DNA of 64,000 bases from Arthrobacter sp. ov118. Lineage in GTDB: Bacteria > Actinomycetota > Actinomycetes > Actinomycetales > Micrococcaceae. Positions 15,651 to 24,517 of the stretch are shown here, one piece after another (the first letter of the stretch is position 1; each line of letters opens with the position of its first letter). The notes beneath the pieces are model-generated. The model made no database searches and had not been told where the DNA came from. It was given only the letters and a program-made list of their open reading frames with translations. Position numbers and translations under genes: made by a program. Location of the stretch: assembly GCF_900116495.1 (NCBI RefSeq), contig NZ_FPAY01000009.1:124001-188000 (forward strand), written 5' to 3'.

Positions 15651-17342
15651 ATGACCCAAACCGCCCTTCTTGGCCTTGCCACGCCCCCGAAACTGCCGAA
15701 GGACACCCTGCGGATCGTCCCGCTCGGTGGCCTCGGGGAAATCGGCCGCAATATGACGGTCTTCGAGATCGAGGGCAAGCTCCTCATCGTTGACTGCGGC
15801 GTGCTGTTCCCTGAGGAGACGCAGCCCGGCGTCGACCTCATCCTGCCGGACTTCTCCTACATCGAGAACCGACTCGATGACATCGTCGCGGTGGTGCTCA
15901 CGCACGGCCACGAGGACCACATCGGAGCTGTCCCGTACCTGCTGCGCCTGCGCGCCGACATCCCCATCGTGGGTTCGCAGCTGACGCTGGCCCTCATTGA
16001 GGCCAAGCTGCAGGAGCACCGGATCAAGCCGTACACGATGACCGTTGTCGAGGGCCAGGTCGAGAAGTTCGGGCCGTTCGAATGCGAGTTCGTCGCCGTC
16101 AACCACTCGATCCCGGACGCCCTGGCAGTGTTCCTGCGGACCGCGGGCGGCACCGTCCTGCACACCGGTGACTTCAAGATGGACCAGCTGCCGCTGGACG
16201 GCCGCATCACCGACCTCCGGCACTTCGCCAAGCTGGGCGAAGAAGGCGTGGACCTGTTCATGTCGGACTCGACCAATGCCGACGTCCCGGGCTTCACCAC
16301 CGCCGAGAAGGAAATCGGACCGACGCTGGACCGGATGTTCGGCCAGGCCTCCAAGCGCATCATCGTGGCCTCCTTCTCTTCCCACGTGCACCGCGTCCAG
16401 CAGGTGCTCGACGCCGCCGCCAACCACAATCGCAAGGTCGCCTTCGTGGGCCGCTCCATGGTCCGGAACATGGCCATCGCCGCGAAGCTGGGCTACCTGG
16501 AGGTCCCGGCCGGGATCCTCGTGGACATCAAGAACATCGACAACCTGCCGGACAACCGGGTGGTGCTGATGTCCACCGGTTCCCAGGGTGAGCCCATGGC
16601 GGCCTTGTCCCGCATGGCCAACGGCGACCACCGCGTCGTCGTCGGCGATGGCGACACTGTCATCCTCGCCTCAAGCCTGATCCCGGGCAACGAAAACGCG
16701 GTCTTCCGCATCATCAACGGGCTGTTGAAGCTCGGCGCCGATGTCATCCACAAGGGCAACGCCAAGGTGCACGTCTCCGGCCATGCCGCCGCCGGCGAGC
16801 TGCTTTACTGCTACAACATCCTTGAACCGCTCAACGCCATGCCGGTGCACGGCGAAACCCGGCACCTTATCGCCAACGGCAAGATCGCCCTTGAGTCCGG
16901 AGTTCCGGAGGAGAGCATTCTGCTCGCGGACAACGGCACGGTGATCGACCTGCGCGACCACCAGGCAGACATCGTGGGCCAGGTCGAGGTCGGTTTCGTC
17001 TATGTTGACGGCTCCAGCGTCGGCGAGGTCACCGAAGCCGACCTCAAGGACCGGCAGACGCTCGGGGACGAAGGCTTCATTTCCATCATCACCGTCATCC
17101 ACCGCGCCACCGGCAAGGTGGTGTCCGGACCGGAGATTCATGCCCGCGGCGTGGCCGAGGACGATTCCGTTTTCGATGAAATCATCCCCAAGATCAACCA
17201 GGCGCTCGAAGAGGCCGTGCAGAACCGCACGGACCACACGACGCACCAGTTGCAGCAGGTCGTCCGGCGCGTGGTGGGCACCTGGGTCAACCGCAAGCTG
17301 CGTCGCAAGCCCATGATCATCCCGGTGGTCCTGGAGGCATAG
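15651..17342 (+). CDS. rnj: Ribonuclease J
   Basis: 563 aa. A metallo-beta-lactamase/beta-CASP nuclease with combined 5'-3' exo- and endoribonuclease activity in RNA maturation and decay. Zinc motifs are LTHGHEDHIGAVPYL (HxHxDH-type) and HTGDFKMDQ. The beta-CASP region includes SDSTNADVPG and ASFSSHVHRVQQV, followed by HVSGHAAAGEL. The normal C-terminal domain ends in basic residues. Downstream of dapA and upstream of ftsK. Confidence 0.96.
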   Translation: MTQTALLGLATPPKLPKDTLRIVPLGGLGEIGRNMTVFEIEGKLLIVDCGVLFPEETQPGVDLILPDFSYIENRLDDIVAVVLTHGHEDHIGAVPYLLRLRADIPIVGSQLTLALIEAKLQEHRIKPYTMTVVEGQVEKFGPFECEFVAVNHSIPDALAVFLRTAGGTVLHTGDFKMDQLPLDGRITDLRHFAKLGEEGVDLFMSDSTNADVPGFTTAEKEIGPTLDRMFGQASKRIIVASFSSHVHRVQQVLDAAANHNRKVAFVGRSMVRNMAIAAKLGYLEVPAGILVDIKNIDNLPDNRVVLMSTGSQGEPMAALSRMANGDHRVVVGDGDTVILASSLIPGNENAVFRIINGLLKLGADVIHKGNAKVHVSGHAAAGELLYCYNILEPLNAMPVHGETRHLIANGKIALESGVPEESILLADNGTVIDLRDHQADIVGQVEVGFVYVDGSSVGEVTEADLKDRQTLGDEGFISIITVIHRATGKVVSGPEIHARGVAEDDSVFDEIIPKINQALEEAVQNRTDHTTHQLQQVVRRVVGTWVNRKLRRKPMIIPVVLEA

Positions 17343-17350
17343 AACGGCGT

Positions 17351-17391
17351 AAGGCGGCGTGGGGAGGCGTGAGCCCCCACGCCCGCCGCTT
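17351..17391 (+). terminator. GC-rich hairpin after RNase J gene
   Basis: GGCGTGGGG pairs with CCCCACGCC across a 10-nt loop, with partial extension of the stem. There is no U-run, so it may be a weak or Rho-aided terminator or only an mRNA-stabilising hairpin. Confidence 0.35.
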
Positions 17392-17531
17392 GCATCCTTC
17401 GGTGAACGGCCTCTCCGGCCCGCTCGCAGCCCCAGGGCCGCGGCGGGCAGGGGAGGCCGTTTCGCGTAGGAGCGGGAGGCAACATGATCCCGGCCGCCCC
17501 GGAAATCCGGGGTTTTCGGCCCGGCGTCCGG

Positions 17532-17537
17532 TACCGT
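17532..17537 (+). promoter_or_regulatory. -10 element of leaderless ftsK promoter
   Basis: TACCGT, 7 nt before ATG 17545. Supports that ATG over the GTG at 17536. Confidence 0.5.
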
Positions 17538-17544
17538 GGCGGGT

Positions 17545-20490
17545 ATGGCGACTCGTACTTCTTCCGCGCCTAGAGGAAACTCAAGCGGCAAATCAGGCAG
17601 TTCTCCCGGCCGGGGGTCCAGTCCCGCCGCATCCAAATCTGCCCGGCCACGGGGCACCGCAGGTGGAACCACGGCCCGGACCCGGCAGATGGCCGCCGTC
17701 GAGCCGCACCAGCCGTGGGCCGTACGGCTGCTGGCCGGTGCGTGGCTCGGCATCGGCCATGTTGTCGGCGCGGGGATCCGGCGGGTCGGCCACGACGTCA
17801 GCGACCTCGCCCCCGAGGACCGCCGCGACGGCGCCGCACTATTCAACCTGGCCCTGGGCGTCTTCATCGCCACGTTCGCATGGTGGGGGTTCCGAGGCTG
17901 GTTCCCCGACCTCGTGTTTGCGATTGTCAACGGCACCTTCGGCTGGATGTCCCTGCTGCTGCCGCTCATGCTGTTCGTGTGCGCCTTTCGCCTGTTCCGC
18001 CAGCCTCACGACGGCCGCGGCAACAACAGGATCGGCATCGGCTTCCTGATCATGACCTTTGCCGGCTCCGGCCTGGCCCACGTGATTGGCGGCCAGCCCA
18101 CCGTGGCCGAGGGGTTCGACGGCCTGCGCAGGGCCGGCGGCATGCTCGGCTACCTCGCCGCGGCCCCGCTGGCCGCACTCCACCCCGCAGTCCCTCTGGT
18201 GGTGTACGGGCTGCTGGCCTTCACCTCGCTGCTGATTGTGACGGCAACACCGTTCGGCGCCATCCCCGGCCGCCTGCGCGACGGATACGAGCACCTGATG
18301 GGCATCGACCTGCGCGACGACGACGCCGGTGACGGGCATGACCGCAGCTACCTCTACGAGAACGACGCCCCGGCCTCGCCCAAGAAGAAGCGCAAGCGCC
18401 TGTTCGGCAAGGATCAGGACGACGTCGACGTCGACGGCTACGTCGGCGACGAAGCGTTCGAGCGGGCACTGATCGACGATGACGAAGCAGCCGATGCCGC
18501 GCCGCCCGCGCGGGGGAAGGGCGCCAAGGCGCTCCCTGCCGTGGCACCCGATGTCGCGCCGGGAGTCCGCCGTCCCACGCAGGCCGAGATCGCCGTCGAA
18601 AAGATCAAGGCGGCCCAGGGCCTCGGCTCCTCCGCACCGGGCACGGCCGAGTCCTCCGCTGACGAGTTCGCCACCGAAGCCATTCCGCTGGTGACGCCCG
18701 GGATGGTCGGCGCGGGTAGCCAAAACCCGGCAGCCGTGGCAGCCGCGAAAGTTCCCTCCAACCCGGTGGCACCGGCACCGCTGCCCACCCCAATACCGCA
18801 GCGCACCGAGCAGCTCTCGCTGGCCGGCGATGTCACCTACACGCTGCCGGCGTCGGACATGCTCACGCCCGGCTCCATTCCGAAGGAACGCACCGAGGCC
18901 AACGACGCCATTGTGGCCTCGCTGACCGAGACCCTCACACAGTTCAACGTGGACGCCCAGGTGACCGGCTTCAGCCGCGGCCCCACGGTGACGCGGTACG
19001 AGATCGAGCTGTCCCCGGGCACCAAGGTGGAGCGGGTTACCGCGCTGTCCAAGAACATCTCCTACGCGGTGGCGAGCTCGGACGTCCGCATTCTGAGCCC
19101 CATCCCGGGCAAGTCCGCCATCGGCATCGAAATCCCCAATACGGACCGCGAGACCGTGTCCCTGGGCGACGTGCTCCGCAGCCAGAACGCCCGACGCACG
19201 GACCACCCGATGGTCATGGGCGTAGGCAAGGACGTCGAGGGCGGCTACGTCGTGGCCAACCTCGCCAAGATGCCGCACCTGCTGGTCGCCGGCGCCACCG
19301 GTGCCGGCAAGTCCTCATTCGTGAACTCGATGATCACCTCGATTCTCATGCGTGCCACCCCGGACGAGGTCCGCATGGTCATGGTGGACCCCAAGCGCGT
19401 GGAGCTGACGGCCTACGAGGGGGTTCCGCACCTCATCACCCCCATCATCACAAACCCGAAGAAGGCGGCAGAGGCGCTGCAGTGGGTGGTCCGGGAAATG
19501 GACGCCCGTTACGACGACCTCGCCAACTACGGGTTCAAGCACATCGATGACTTCAACAAAGCTGTCCGGGCCGGCAAGGTCCACCCGCCGGTGGACTCCA
19601 AGCGCGTCATCAAGCCCTACCCCTACCTGCTGGTGATCGTGGACGAACTCGCCGACCTCATGATGGTGGCCCCGCGCGACGTCGAAGACTCCATTGTTCG
19701 CATCACCCAGTTGGCGCGTGCCGCCGGCATCCACCTGGTGCTGGCTACCCAGCGTCCGTCTGTCGACGTCGTGACCGGCCTGATCAAGGCCAACGTGCCC
19801 TCGCGCATGGCCTTCGCCACCTCCTCCGTCACCGACTCCCGCGTGGTCTTGGACCAGCCGGGCGCCGAAAAACTGATCGGCCAGGGCGACGCTTTGTTCC
19901 TGCCGATGGGCGCCTCCAAGGCGATGCGTGTCCAGGGCGCATGGGTCACCGAGTCTGAGATCCACAAGGTGGTCGAGCACGTCAAGGGCCAGCTCCAGGC
20001 CGTCTACCGTGACGACGTCGCGCCCGAAGCGCAGAAGAAGCAGATCGACGACGACATCGGGGACGACCTCGAAGTCCTGCTGCAGGCGACCGAGCTCGTC
20101 GTGACCACCCAGTTCGGCTCCACCTCGATGTTGCAGCGCAAGCTCCGGGTCGGCTTCGCCAAGGCCGGACGCCTCATGGACCTGCTGGAGTCACGCGGAG
20201 TGGTGGGCCCGTCCGAGGGCTCCAAGGCCCGCGATGTGCTGGTCAAGCCGGATGACCTCGCCGCCGTGCTCGCCGCCATGAAGGGCCTCGAGGCTCCCGC
20301 CGCCGCGGACTCCCAGACGGCGGCCCTGAGCGATAACGCCAATGCAAACATCGCCCAGGGCGGCTACGCGGAGGACCTCGTGGCGGCTGACCTGGATAAC
20401 CGTACCCAGGCAATCGACTACCACGACGGAGCCGACAGCTCCGAGGATGAGGACGGCTCAGAGGACGCCTGGTCGCTCACCGGACGGTAG
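17545..20490 (+). CDS. ftsK: FtsK/SpoIIIE-family DNA translocase
   Basis: 981 aa. A basic Ser/Gly-rich start leads into four transmembrane helices (about residues 95-255), a long acidic/Ala-rich linker, and the RecA-like motor. The motor has an alpha domain (about 480-560), Walker A GATGAGKSS (about 590), Walker B LLVIVDELADLM, and the C-terminal gamma winged helix (about 840-905, LQRKLRVGFAKAGRLMDLLE) that reads KOPS-like sites. An acidic tail follows. It moves chromosome DNA at the division septum. Start chosen from the 7-nt leaderless spacing. Confidence 0.95.
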   Translation: MATRTSSAPRGNSSGKSGSSPGRGSSPAASKSARPRGTAGGTTARTRQMAAVEPHQPWAVRLLAGAWLGIGHVVGAGIRRVGHDVSDLAPEDRRDGAALFNLALGVFIATFAWWGFRGWFPDLVFAIVNGTFGWMSLLLPLMLFVCAFRLFRQPHDGRGNNRIGIGFLIMTFAGSGLAHVIGGQPTVAEGFDGLRRAGGMLGYLAAAPLAALHPAVPLVVYGLLAFTSLLIVTATPFGAIPGRLRDGYEHLMGIDLRDDDAGDGHDRSYLYENDAPASPKKKRKRLFGKDQDDVDVDGYVGDEAFERALIDDDEAADAAPPARGKGAKALPAVAPDVAPGVRRPTQAEIAVEKIKAAQGLGSSAPGTAESSADEFATEAIPLVTPGMVGAGSQNPAAVAAAKVPSNPVAPAPLPTPIPQRTEQLSLAGDVTYTLPASDMLTPGSIPKERTEANDAIVASLTETLTQFNVDAQVTGFSRGPTVTRYEIELSPGTKVERVTALSKNISYAVASSDVRILSPIPGKSAIGIEIPNTDRETVSLGDVLRSQNARRTDHPMVMGVGKDVEGGYVVANLAKMPHLLVAGATGAGKSSFVNSMITSILMRATPDEVRMVMVDPKRVELTAYEGVPHLITPIITNPKKAAEALQWVVREMDARYDDLANYGFKHIDDFNKAVRAGKVHPPVDSKRVIKPYPYLLVIVDELADLMMVAPRDVEDSIVRITQLARAAGIHLVLATQRPSVDVVTGLIKANVPSRMAFATSSVTDSRVVLDQPGAEKLIGQGDALFLPMGASKAMRVQGAWVTESEIHKVVEHVKGQLQAVYRDDVAPEAQKKQIDDDIGDDLEVLLQATELVVTTQFGSTSMLQRKLRVGFAKAGRLMDLLESRGVVGPSEGSKARDVLVKPDDLAAVLAAMKGLEAPAAADSQTAALSDNANANIAQGGYAEDLVAADLDNRTQAIDYHDGADSSEDEDGSEDAWSLTGR

Positions 20491-20503
20491 GGTGCTGAGA
20501 CGG

Positions 20504-20509
20504 TAGCCT
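20504..20509 (+). promoter_or_regulatory. -10 element of leaderless pgsA promoter
   Basis: TAGCCT, 6 nt before GTG 20516, inside the short ftsK-pgsA gap. Confidence 0.5.
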
Positions 20510-20515
20510 AGGAAG

Positions 20516-21154
20516 GTGAATAGCGCCGAAGCCAACGCCGGGTCCGCCTCGCGGATCTGGAACCTGCCGAACATCCTGACGATGCTGCGGATTGTGCTGG
20601 TGCCATTCTTCGTCTGGTTCCTGGTCCTCGACGCCCCCGGACTGCAGGCCCAAAACGGCATCTGGCGCTGGGCCGCCGCGCTTGTTTTCGCCGTCGCGAT
20701 CTACACGGACAAGCTCGACGGCGACATCGCCAGGTCCCGCGGACTGGTCACCGACTTCGGCAAGATTGCGGACCCGATCGCCGACAAGCTCCTGATCGGC
20801 TCTGCCCTGGTCATGCTCTCGCTGCTGCAGGAACTCCCGTGGTGGGTCACCATCCTGATCTTGGTCAGGGAATGGGGCATCACAGCTTTGCGGTTCTTCG
20901 TCATCCGCTACGGCGTCATTCCGGCCTCGCGCGGCGGGAAGCTCAAGACGGTGGTGCAGACGTTGGCCATCTTCCTGTACATCCTTCCGCTCTCATCAAT
21001 CGCCCCCTGGCTCGGCGTCGTGGCGTTCGTCGTCATGATGGCTGCACTGGCCATCACGCTGTGGACCGGCGGCGAATACGTCATTGAGGCCCTCAAGGTC
21101 CGGTCCTCCGGGATCAGGGCCGAGAAAGCACGGGTACGGGAGGACAAACCATGA
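20516..21154 (+). CDS. pgsA: CDP-diacylglycerol-glycerol-3-phosphate 3-phosphatidyltransferase
   Basis: 212 aa integral membrane enzyme of the CDP-alcohol phosphatidyltransferase family, with about five helices. The catalytic signature D-x2-D-G-x2-A-R-x8-G-x3-D-x3-D is intact: DKLDGDIARSRG, then GKIADPIADK. It makes phosphatidylglycerophosphate for PG and cardiolipin. The ftsK-pgsA-cinA-clgR order matches other actinobacteria. Its stop overlaps the cinA start. Confidence 0.95.
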   Translation: MNSAEANAGSASRIWNLPNILTMLRIVLVPFFVWFLVLDAPGLQAQNGIWRWAAALVFAVAIYTDKLDGDIARSRGLVTDFGKIADPIADKLLIGSALVMLSLLQELPWWVTILILVREWGITALRFFVIRYGVIPASRGGKLKTVVQTLAIFLYILPLSSIAPWLGVVAFVVMMAALAITLWTGGEYVIEALKVRSSGIRAEKARVREDKP

Positions 21155-21693
21155 CGGAGCCGAACGACGACGCGAACTCCGGTCAGCACGCCAAACTCCA
21201 CCCCAATCTTCACCGGATGTCGGAGCTGGCCGTCACCGAGGCCATCGGCCGCGGCATGACTGCTGCCACCGCAGAATCCCTGACGGCCGGTATGGTGGCT
21301 GCCGTTTTGGCCGACACGCCCGGAGCGTCGGCAATGCTGCAGGGCGGTGTGGTGTCCTACGCCAACTCCGTCAAGACCGGCGTCCTGGGCGTCCCAGGCG
21401 AACTGCTCGCAGCCGTCGGCTCCGTGGATGGACAGGTCGCCGCGGCCATGGCAGACGGCGCCCGCCGTGTCTGCGGCGCCGACATCGGCGTGTCCACCAC
21501 CGGTGTTGCCGGCCCCGAGCCGCATGACGGCAAGGCCGTCGGCACGGTCTTTATCGGCATCGCCACGACAGCAGGATCGACATCGTACCCGTATTCCTTT
21601 GAGGGCACCCGCGCCGAGATCCGTGCCCTTGCCTGTAGTGCGGCCCTGGAACGCCTGCTGGAAGCCCTATCTTCTGAAAGCTACCGGGCGTAA
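21151..21693 (+). CDS. CinA C-terminal domain protein, nicotinamide-nucleotide amidase
   Basis: 180 aa, consisting only of the CinA C-terminal (PncC-like) domain. Signatures are ATAESLTAGMVAAVLADTPGAS, GGVVSYANSVKTGVLGV and STTGVAGPEPHDGKAVGTV. It deamidates nicotinamide mononucleotide for NAD salvage. The N-terminal MoaB-like COG1058 domain of full CinA is absent. ATGA overlap with pgsA gives coupled translation. Confidence 0.92.
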   Translation: MTEPNDDANSGQHAKLHPNLHRMSELAVTEAIGRGMTAATAESLTAGMVAAVLADTPGASAMLQGGVVSYANSVKTGVLGVPGELLAAVGSVDGQVAAAMADGARRVCGADIGVSTTGVAGPEPHDGKAVGTVFIGIATTAGSTSYPYSFEGTRAEIRALACSAALERLLEALSSESYRA

Positions 21694-21762
21694 AGTTGCC
21701 GGGAACAAAAGTTGATTCCGAATAGTTGTTACATTGTGTCGCTTCCAAATGAGGGAGGCGCC

Positions 21763-21768
21763 TAGGAT
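21763..21768 (+). promoter_or_regulatory. Candidate -10 element for clgR
   Basis: TAGGAT. It would start a transcript near 21775, about 57 nt before ATG 21832 and about 150 nt before ATG 21925. No clear -35 box. Confidence 0.4.
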
Positions 21769-21831
21769 GAAGTCATCAGCAGAGTCCGCCCCACCGGCGG
21801 ATGAAACAGTACGAGGAGCAAGGCGATACAG

Positions 21832-22284
21832 ATGGTAAAGCAGCCCGTATCCGTAAACGGCGTTGTCCGCTGGAAGGATGTGGGCCTCGCCGATCAGGCA
21901 AAGAGCGAACAGAAGGAGCGCAAGATGGTTGTACTTCGTCACGAAATCGGTGATGTCCTGCGCGATGTCCGCCAGCGCCAAGGCCGTACCCTCCGCGAAG
22001 TCTCGCACAGTGCCCGTGTTTCCCTGGGCTACCTGAGTGAAGTGGAACGTGGCCAAAAGGAAGCCTCCTCGGAGTTGCTGTCCTCGATCTGCTCGGCCCT
22101 CGATGTTCCGCTTTCGAGCATGCTCCGTGAAGTCAGCGACCGCGTTGCGGTCGCCGAGGGTGTGGCCGTTCCGGACACCGTCCCCCAGGAGTTCGCGCAA
22201 CGCTACGGCCGCGACCTCGACCGCGAACTCAACTCCGACCTCAGCGACGAGCTGGCGAAGGGCCTCCTTTCCGGAGCACGCTAA
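21832..22284 (+). CDS. clgR: ClgR-like XRE-family transcriptional regulator
   Basis: 150 aa from ATG 21832. An internal ATG at 21925 has a better ribosome site (AAGGAG, 6 nt away) and gives 119 aa, closer to the mycobacterial ClgR length, so the true start is open. The HTH region from VLRHEIGDVLRDVRQRQG through ARVSLGYLSEVERGQKEASSELL is almost a ClgR consensus. ClgR activates Clp protease and envelope-stress genes and is itself degraded by Clp; the short hydrophobic end LLSGAR could serve that purpose. It sits next to pgsA and cinA as in other actinobacteria. Confidence 0.88.
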   Translation: MVKQPVSVNGVVRWKDVGLADQAKSEQKERKMVVLRHEIGDVLRDVRQRQGRTLREVSHSARVSLGYLSEVERGQKEASSELLSSICSALDVPLSSMLREVSDRVAVAEGVAVPDTVPQEFAQRYGRDLDRELNSDLSDELAKGLLSGAR

Positions 22285-22309
22285 ACGCCAACTCACCTGA
22301 CACTCAGAC

Positions 22310-22341
22310 AAGGACCCCCAGCTGTTAGCCGGGGGTCCTTT
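22310..22341 (+). terminator. Rho-independent terminator after clgR
   Basis: AAGGACCCCC pairs with GGGGGTCCTT across an 11-nt loop and is followed by TTTCG. Strong 10-bp stem 26 bp after the clgR stop. Confidence 0.85.
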
Positions 22342-22435
22342 CGCGTTCCTTCACAGCGCCAACATCACAGCACAGACTTCACAGCACAGACATCATCTCG
22401 CCGAGTTCATCCCGCCGTCAGGCCGCATGGTCCCG

Positions 22436-22951
22436 TCAGGCGGAATCGTCCCGGGGGAACCCGTCGCGTTCGTAGGTGGCATTGAGCTTCGCCATGTAAG
22501 TCGCAAGTGCCTGCAGGTCCTCGGCGGGCCACTCCGACAAGCGCTCCCGGAATACTTCACGCCGCGCGTCCTGGACATCGTGCATCCTTTTCTCGCCCTC
22601 GGGAGTCAGCCGGATGGACTGCGCCCGGCCGTCGAGGGGATCTGCTTCCTTCGACACTAGGCCGAGGCCCTCGAGGAAGGCGATCTGCCGGCTCACCGAG
22701 GGCTTGCCGACGCCGATGCACGAGGCGAGTTCGGTCAGCCGGATGGGCCCCTGCTTGCGGATCACGCTGAGCAGCCCGTAGGCGGCGGGTTCCATGTCCG
22801 GATGGACCTCGCGCGAGAGCTGATGGGAAATAGACCGGCCACGGCGCCACAGCAGGCTCAGTTGATCCTCGACGGCGTTCAGGGCGGTGTCGACATCAGG
22901 ATCGGCGTTTCCGGAGGCGGACTCTCCGGCAGCGTCGGGTGGGTTGCTCAT
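22436..22951 (-). CDS. MarR-family transcriptional regulator
   Basis: 171 aa from the ATG at 22951, which lies 7 nt behind TAGAAT; an ATG three codons earlier (22960) is the alternative. The winged-helix domain has a clear recognition part (RLTELASCIGVGKPSVSRQIAFLEGLGLV) and wing (KEADPLDGRAQSIRLTPEG). About 35 disordered residues precede it. The target is unknown; MarR proteins usually sense phenolics, antibiotics or oxidants. Stands alone, divergent from the DUF3046-recA group. Confidence 0.9.
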   Translation of the reverse strand: MSNPPDAAGESASGNADPDVDTALNAVEDQLSLLWRRGRSISHQLSREVHPDMEPAAYGLLSVIRKQGPIRLTELASCIGVGKPSVSRQIAFLEGLGLVSKEADPLDGRAQSIRLTPEGEKRMHDVQDARREVFRERLSEWPAEDLQALATYMAKLNATYERDGFPRDDSA

Positions 22952-22958
22952 GGCAACC

Positions 22959-22964
22959 ATTCTA
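22959..22964 (-). promoter_or_regulatory. -10 element of leaderless marR-type promoter
   Basis: TAGAAT on the minus strand, 7 nt before the ATG at 22951. It overlaps the alternative ATG at 22960, which makes that upstream start unlikely. Confidence 0.5.
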
Positions 22965-22992
22965 AGGTCCCGCGCCGTGAGAGACTTTACTG

Positions 22993-23229
22993 GTGCGAAT
23001 CAGCGACTTTTGGCGGCTTATGGACGACGAGTTCGGTGCGGGATATTCCCGCGTGCTCAGCAGTTCCCTGGTCCTGGCCGGGGTCGGCGGACGCACGGCG
23101 GACCAGGCGCTCAGTGCCGGAATCCCGCCCCGCCAGGTCTGGCTGGCCGTCTGCGATGTCCAGGACGTTCCGCCGGAACGCCGCCTCGGCCGGGACATCA
23201 AACCCCGGGACAACGCCGGCCCCAATTAG
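22993..23229 (+). CDS. DUF3046 family protein
   Basis: 78 aa from GTG. It matches the small actinobacterial DUF3046 family: MRISDFWRLMDDEFG at the start, GGRTADQALSAGIPPRQVW in the middle and DVPPERRLG near the end. Members almost always sit just upstream of recA, as here. No function is established; a link to recombination or damage repair is suggested only by that position. Confidence 0.92.
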   Translation: MRISDFWRLMDDEFGAGYSRVLSSSLVLAGVGGRTADQALSAGIPPRQVWLAVCDVQDVPPERRLGRDIKPRDNAGPN

Positions 23230-23304
23230 CGTCCGTAGCGCCGGACCCGGTTAGCGCCCGGGGCGCCGGGGGAGCGGCTCGGCCTGACACGCCACCCCCG
23301 TTGT

Positions 23305-23320
23305 TCGAATATCTGTTCGG
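23305..23320 (+). promoter_or_regulatory. SOS (LexA) box of recA
   Basis: TCGAATATCTGTTCGG matches TCGAAC-N4-GTTCGA at 10 of 12 positions. A candidate -10 TATGCT follows at 23328-23333, so LexA would occlude the -35 region. The recA leader would be about 125 nt. Confidence 0.85.
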
Positions 23321-23364
23321 ATAGGGATATGCTTTTTTCCAAAGCGTTTTCCACATACGCGGTC

Positions 23365-23387
23365 CCCTCCGCAACTTTGTCGGAGGG
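23365..23387 (+). other. Hairpin in recA 5' leader
   Basis: CCCTCCG and CGGAGGG pair across a 9-nt loop in the untranslated leader between the SOS promoter and recA. No U-run follows, so it is more likely an mRNA-stability or folding element than a terminator. Confidence 0.4.
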
Positions 23388-23464
23388 TGCCAGTAGCGTC
23401 AGTGATGACAGACGAAGGGCCTACTCGGCCACTCCACAGCGAGAAAGTATTAGAGGTGTGAACC

Positions 23465-24517
23465 ATGGCCGCAGCCCCGGATCGCCAGAAGGCGCTCGAC
23501 GCAGCGCTTGCCCAGATTGACAAGCAGTTCGGCAAAGGCTCGGTCATGCGCCTCGGCGACGAAGTCCGTGCGCCCATCGAGGTCATTCCGACCGGTTCCA
23601 TCGCCCTGGACGTCGCTTTGGGAATTGGCGGCCTGCCCCGCGGCCGCATCGTGGAAATCTACGGACCGGAATCTTCCGGTAAGACCACCGTCGCCCTGCA
23701 CGCCGTCGCCAACGCGCAGCGCAACGGCGGCATTGCGGCGTTCATTGACGCCGAACACGCCCTGGATCCGGAATACGCTGCCAAGCTGGGCGTCGACACC
23801 GACGCGCTGCTCGTATCCCAGCCGGACACCGGCGAGCAGGCCCTGGAAATCATGGACATGCTCATCGGCTCCGGCTCCCTGGACGTCATCGTCATTGACT
23901 CCGTCGCCGCCCTCGTTCCCCGGGCGGAAATCGAAGGCGACATGGGCGACAGCCACGTGGGCCTGCAGGCCCGCCTGATGAGCCAGGCGCTGCGTAAGAT
24001 CACCGGCCGCCTGAGCCAAACCAAGACCACGGCCATCTTCATCAACCAGCTGCGCGAGAAGATCGGCGTGTTCTTCGGCTCACCCGAGACCACTACCGGT
24101 GGTAAGGCCCTGAAGTTCTACGCGTCGGTCCGCATCGACGTCCGCCGGATCCAGACCCTGAAGGAAGGCGCGGACTCGGTCGGCAACCGGACCAAGGCCA
24201 AGATCGTCAAGAACAAGATGGCCCCGCCCTTCAAGATCGCAGAGTTCGACATCATCTACGGCCAGGGCATCTCCCGCGAGGGCGGCATCATCGATATGGG
24301 CGTCGAGCACGGCCTGATCAAGAAGTCGGGCTCCTGGTTCACCTACGACGGCGACCAGCTCGGCCAGGGCATGGAGAACTCCCGCCGCTTCCTGCGCGAC
24401 AACCCTGAGCTGGCGGCTGAACTCGAGCGCCTTATCAAGGAAAAGCTCGGCGTCGGTGTGAAGGCCCCGGCCGAAACCGAGGAATCACCGAAGCTGAAGG
24501 CCGTTGACGGCTTCTAG
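23465..24517 (+). CDS. recA: Recombinase RecA
   Basis: 350 aa. Walker A is GPESSGKT (residues 67-74), loop L1 lies around PRAEIEGDMGDSHVG, Walker B is LDVIVIDSVAAL, and L2 lies before GGKALKFYASVR. Normal length with an acidic C-tail; no intein, unlike some mycobacterial recA genes. Drives strand exchange and LexA self-cleavage. Preceded by an SOS box. Its 3' end overlaps the TTG start of recX by 14 bp, and a strong hairpin follows the stop. Confidence 0.98.
   Translation: MAAAPDRQKALDAALAQIDKQFGKGSVMRLGDEVRAPIEVIPTGSIALDVALGIGGLPRGRIVEIYGPESSGKTTVALHAVANAQRNGGIAAFIDAEHALDPEYAAKLGVDTDALLVSQPDTGEQALEIMDMLIGSGSLDVIVIDSVAALVPRAEIEGDMGDSHVGLQARLMSQALRKITGRLSQTKTTAIFINQLREKIGVFFGSPETTTGGKALKFYASVRIDVRRIQTLKEGADSVGNRTKAKIVKNKMAPPFKIAEFDIIYGQGISREGGIIDMGVEHGLIKKSGSWFTYDGDQLGQGMENSRRFLRDNPELAAELERLIKEKLGVGVKAPAETEESPKLKAVDGF

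Noticed and set aside
21730..21762. ClgR self-binding operator upstream of clgR
   Set aside because: TCGC and GGCG half-like sites are present, but the spacing does not match the reported operator, so I do not claim it.
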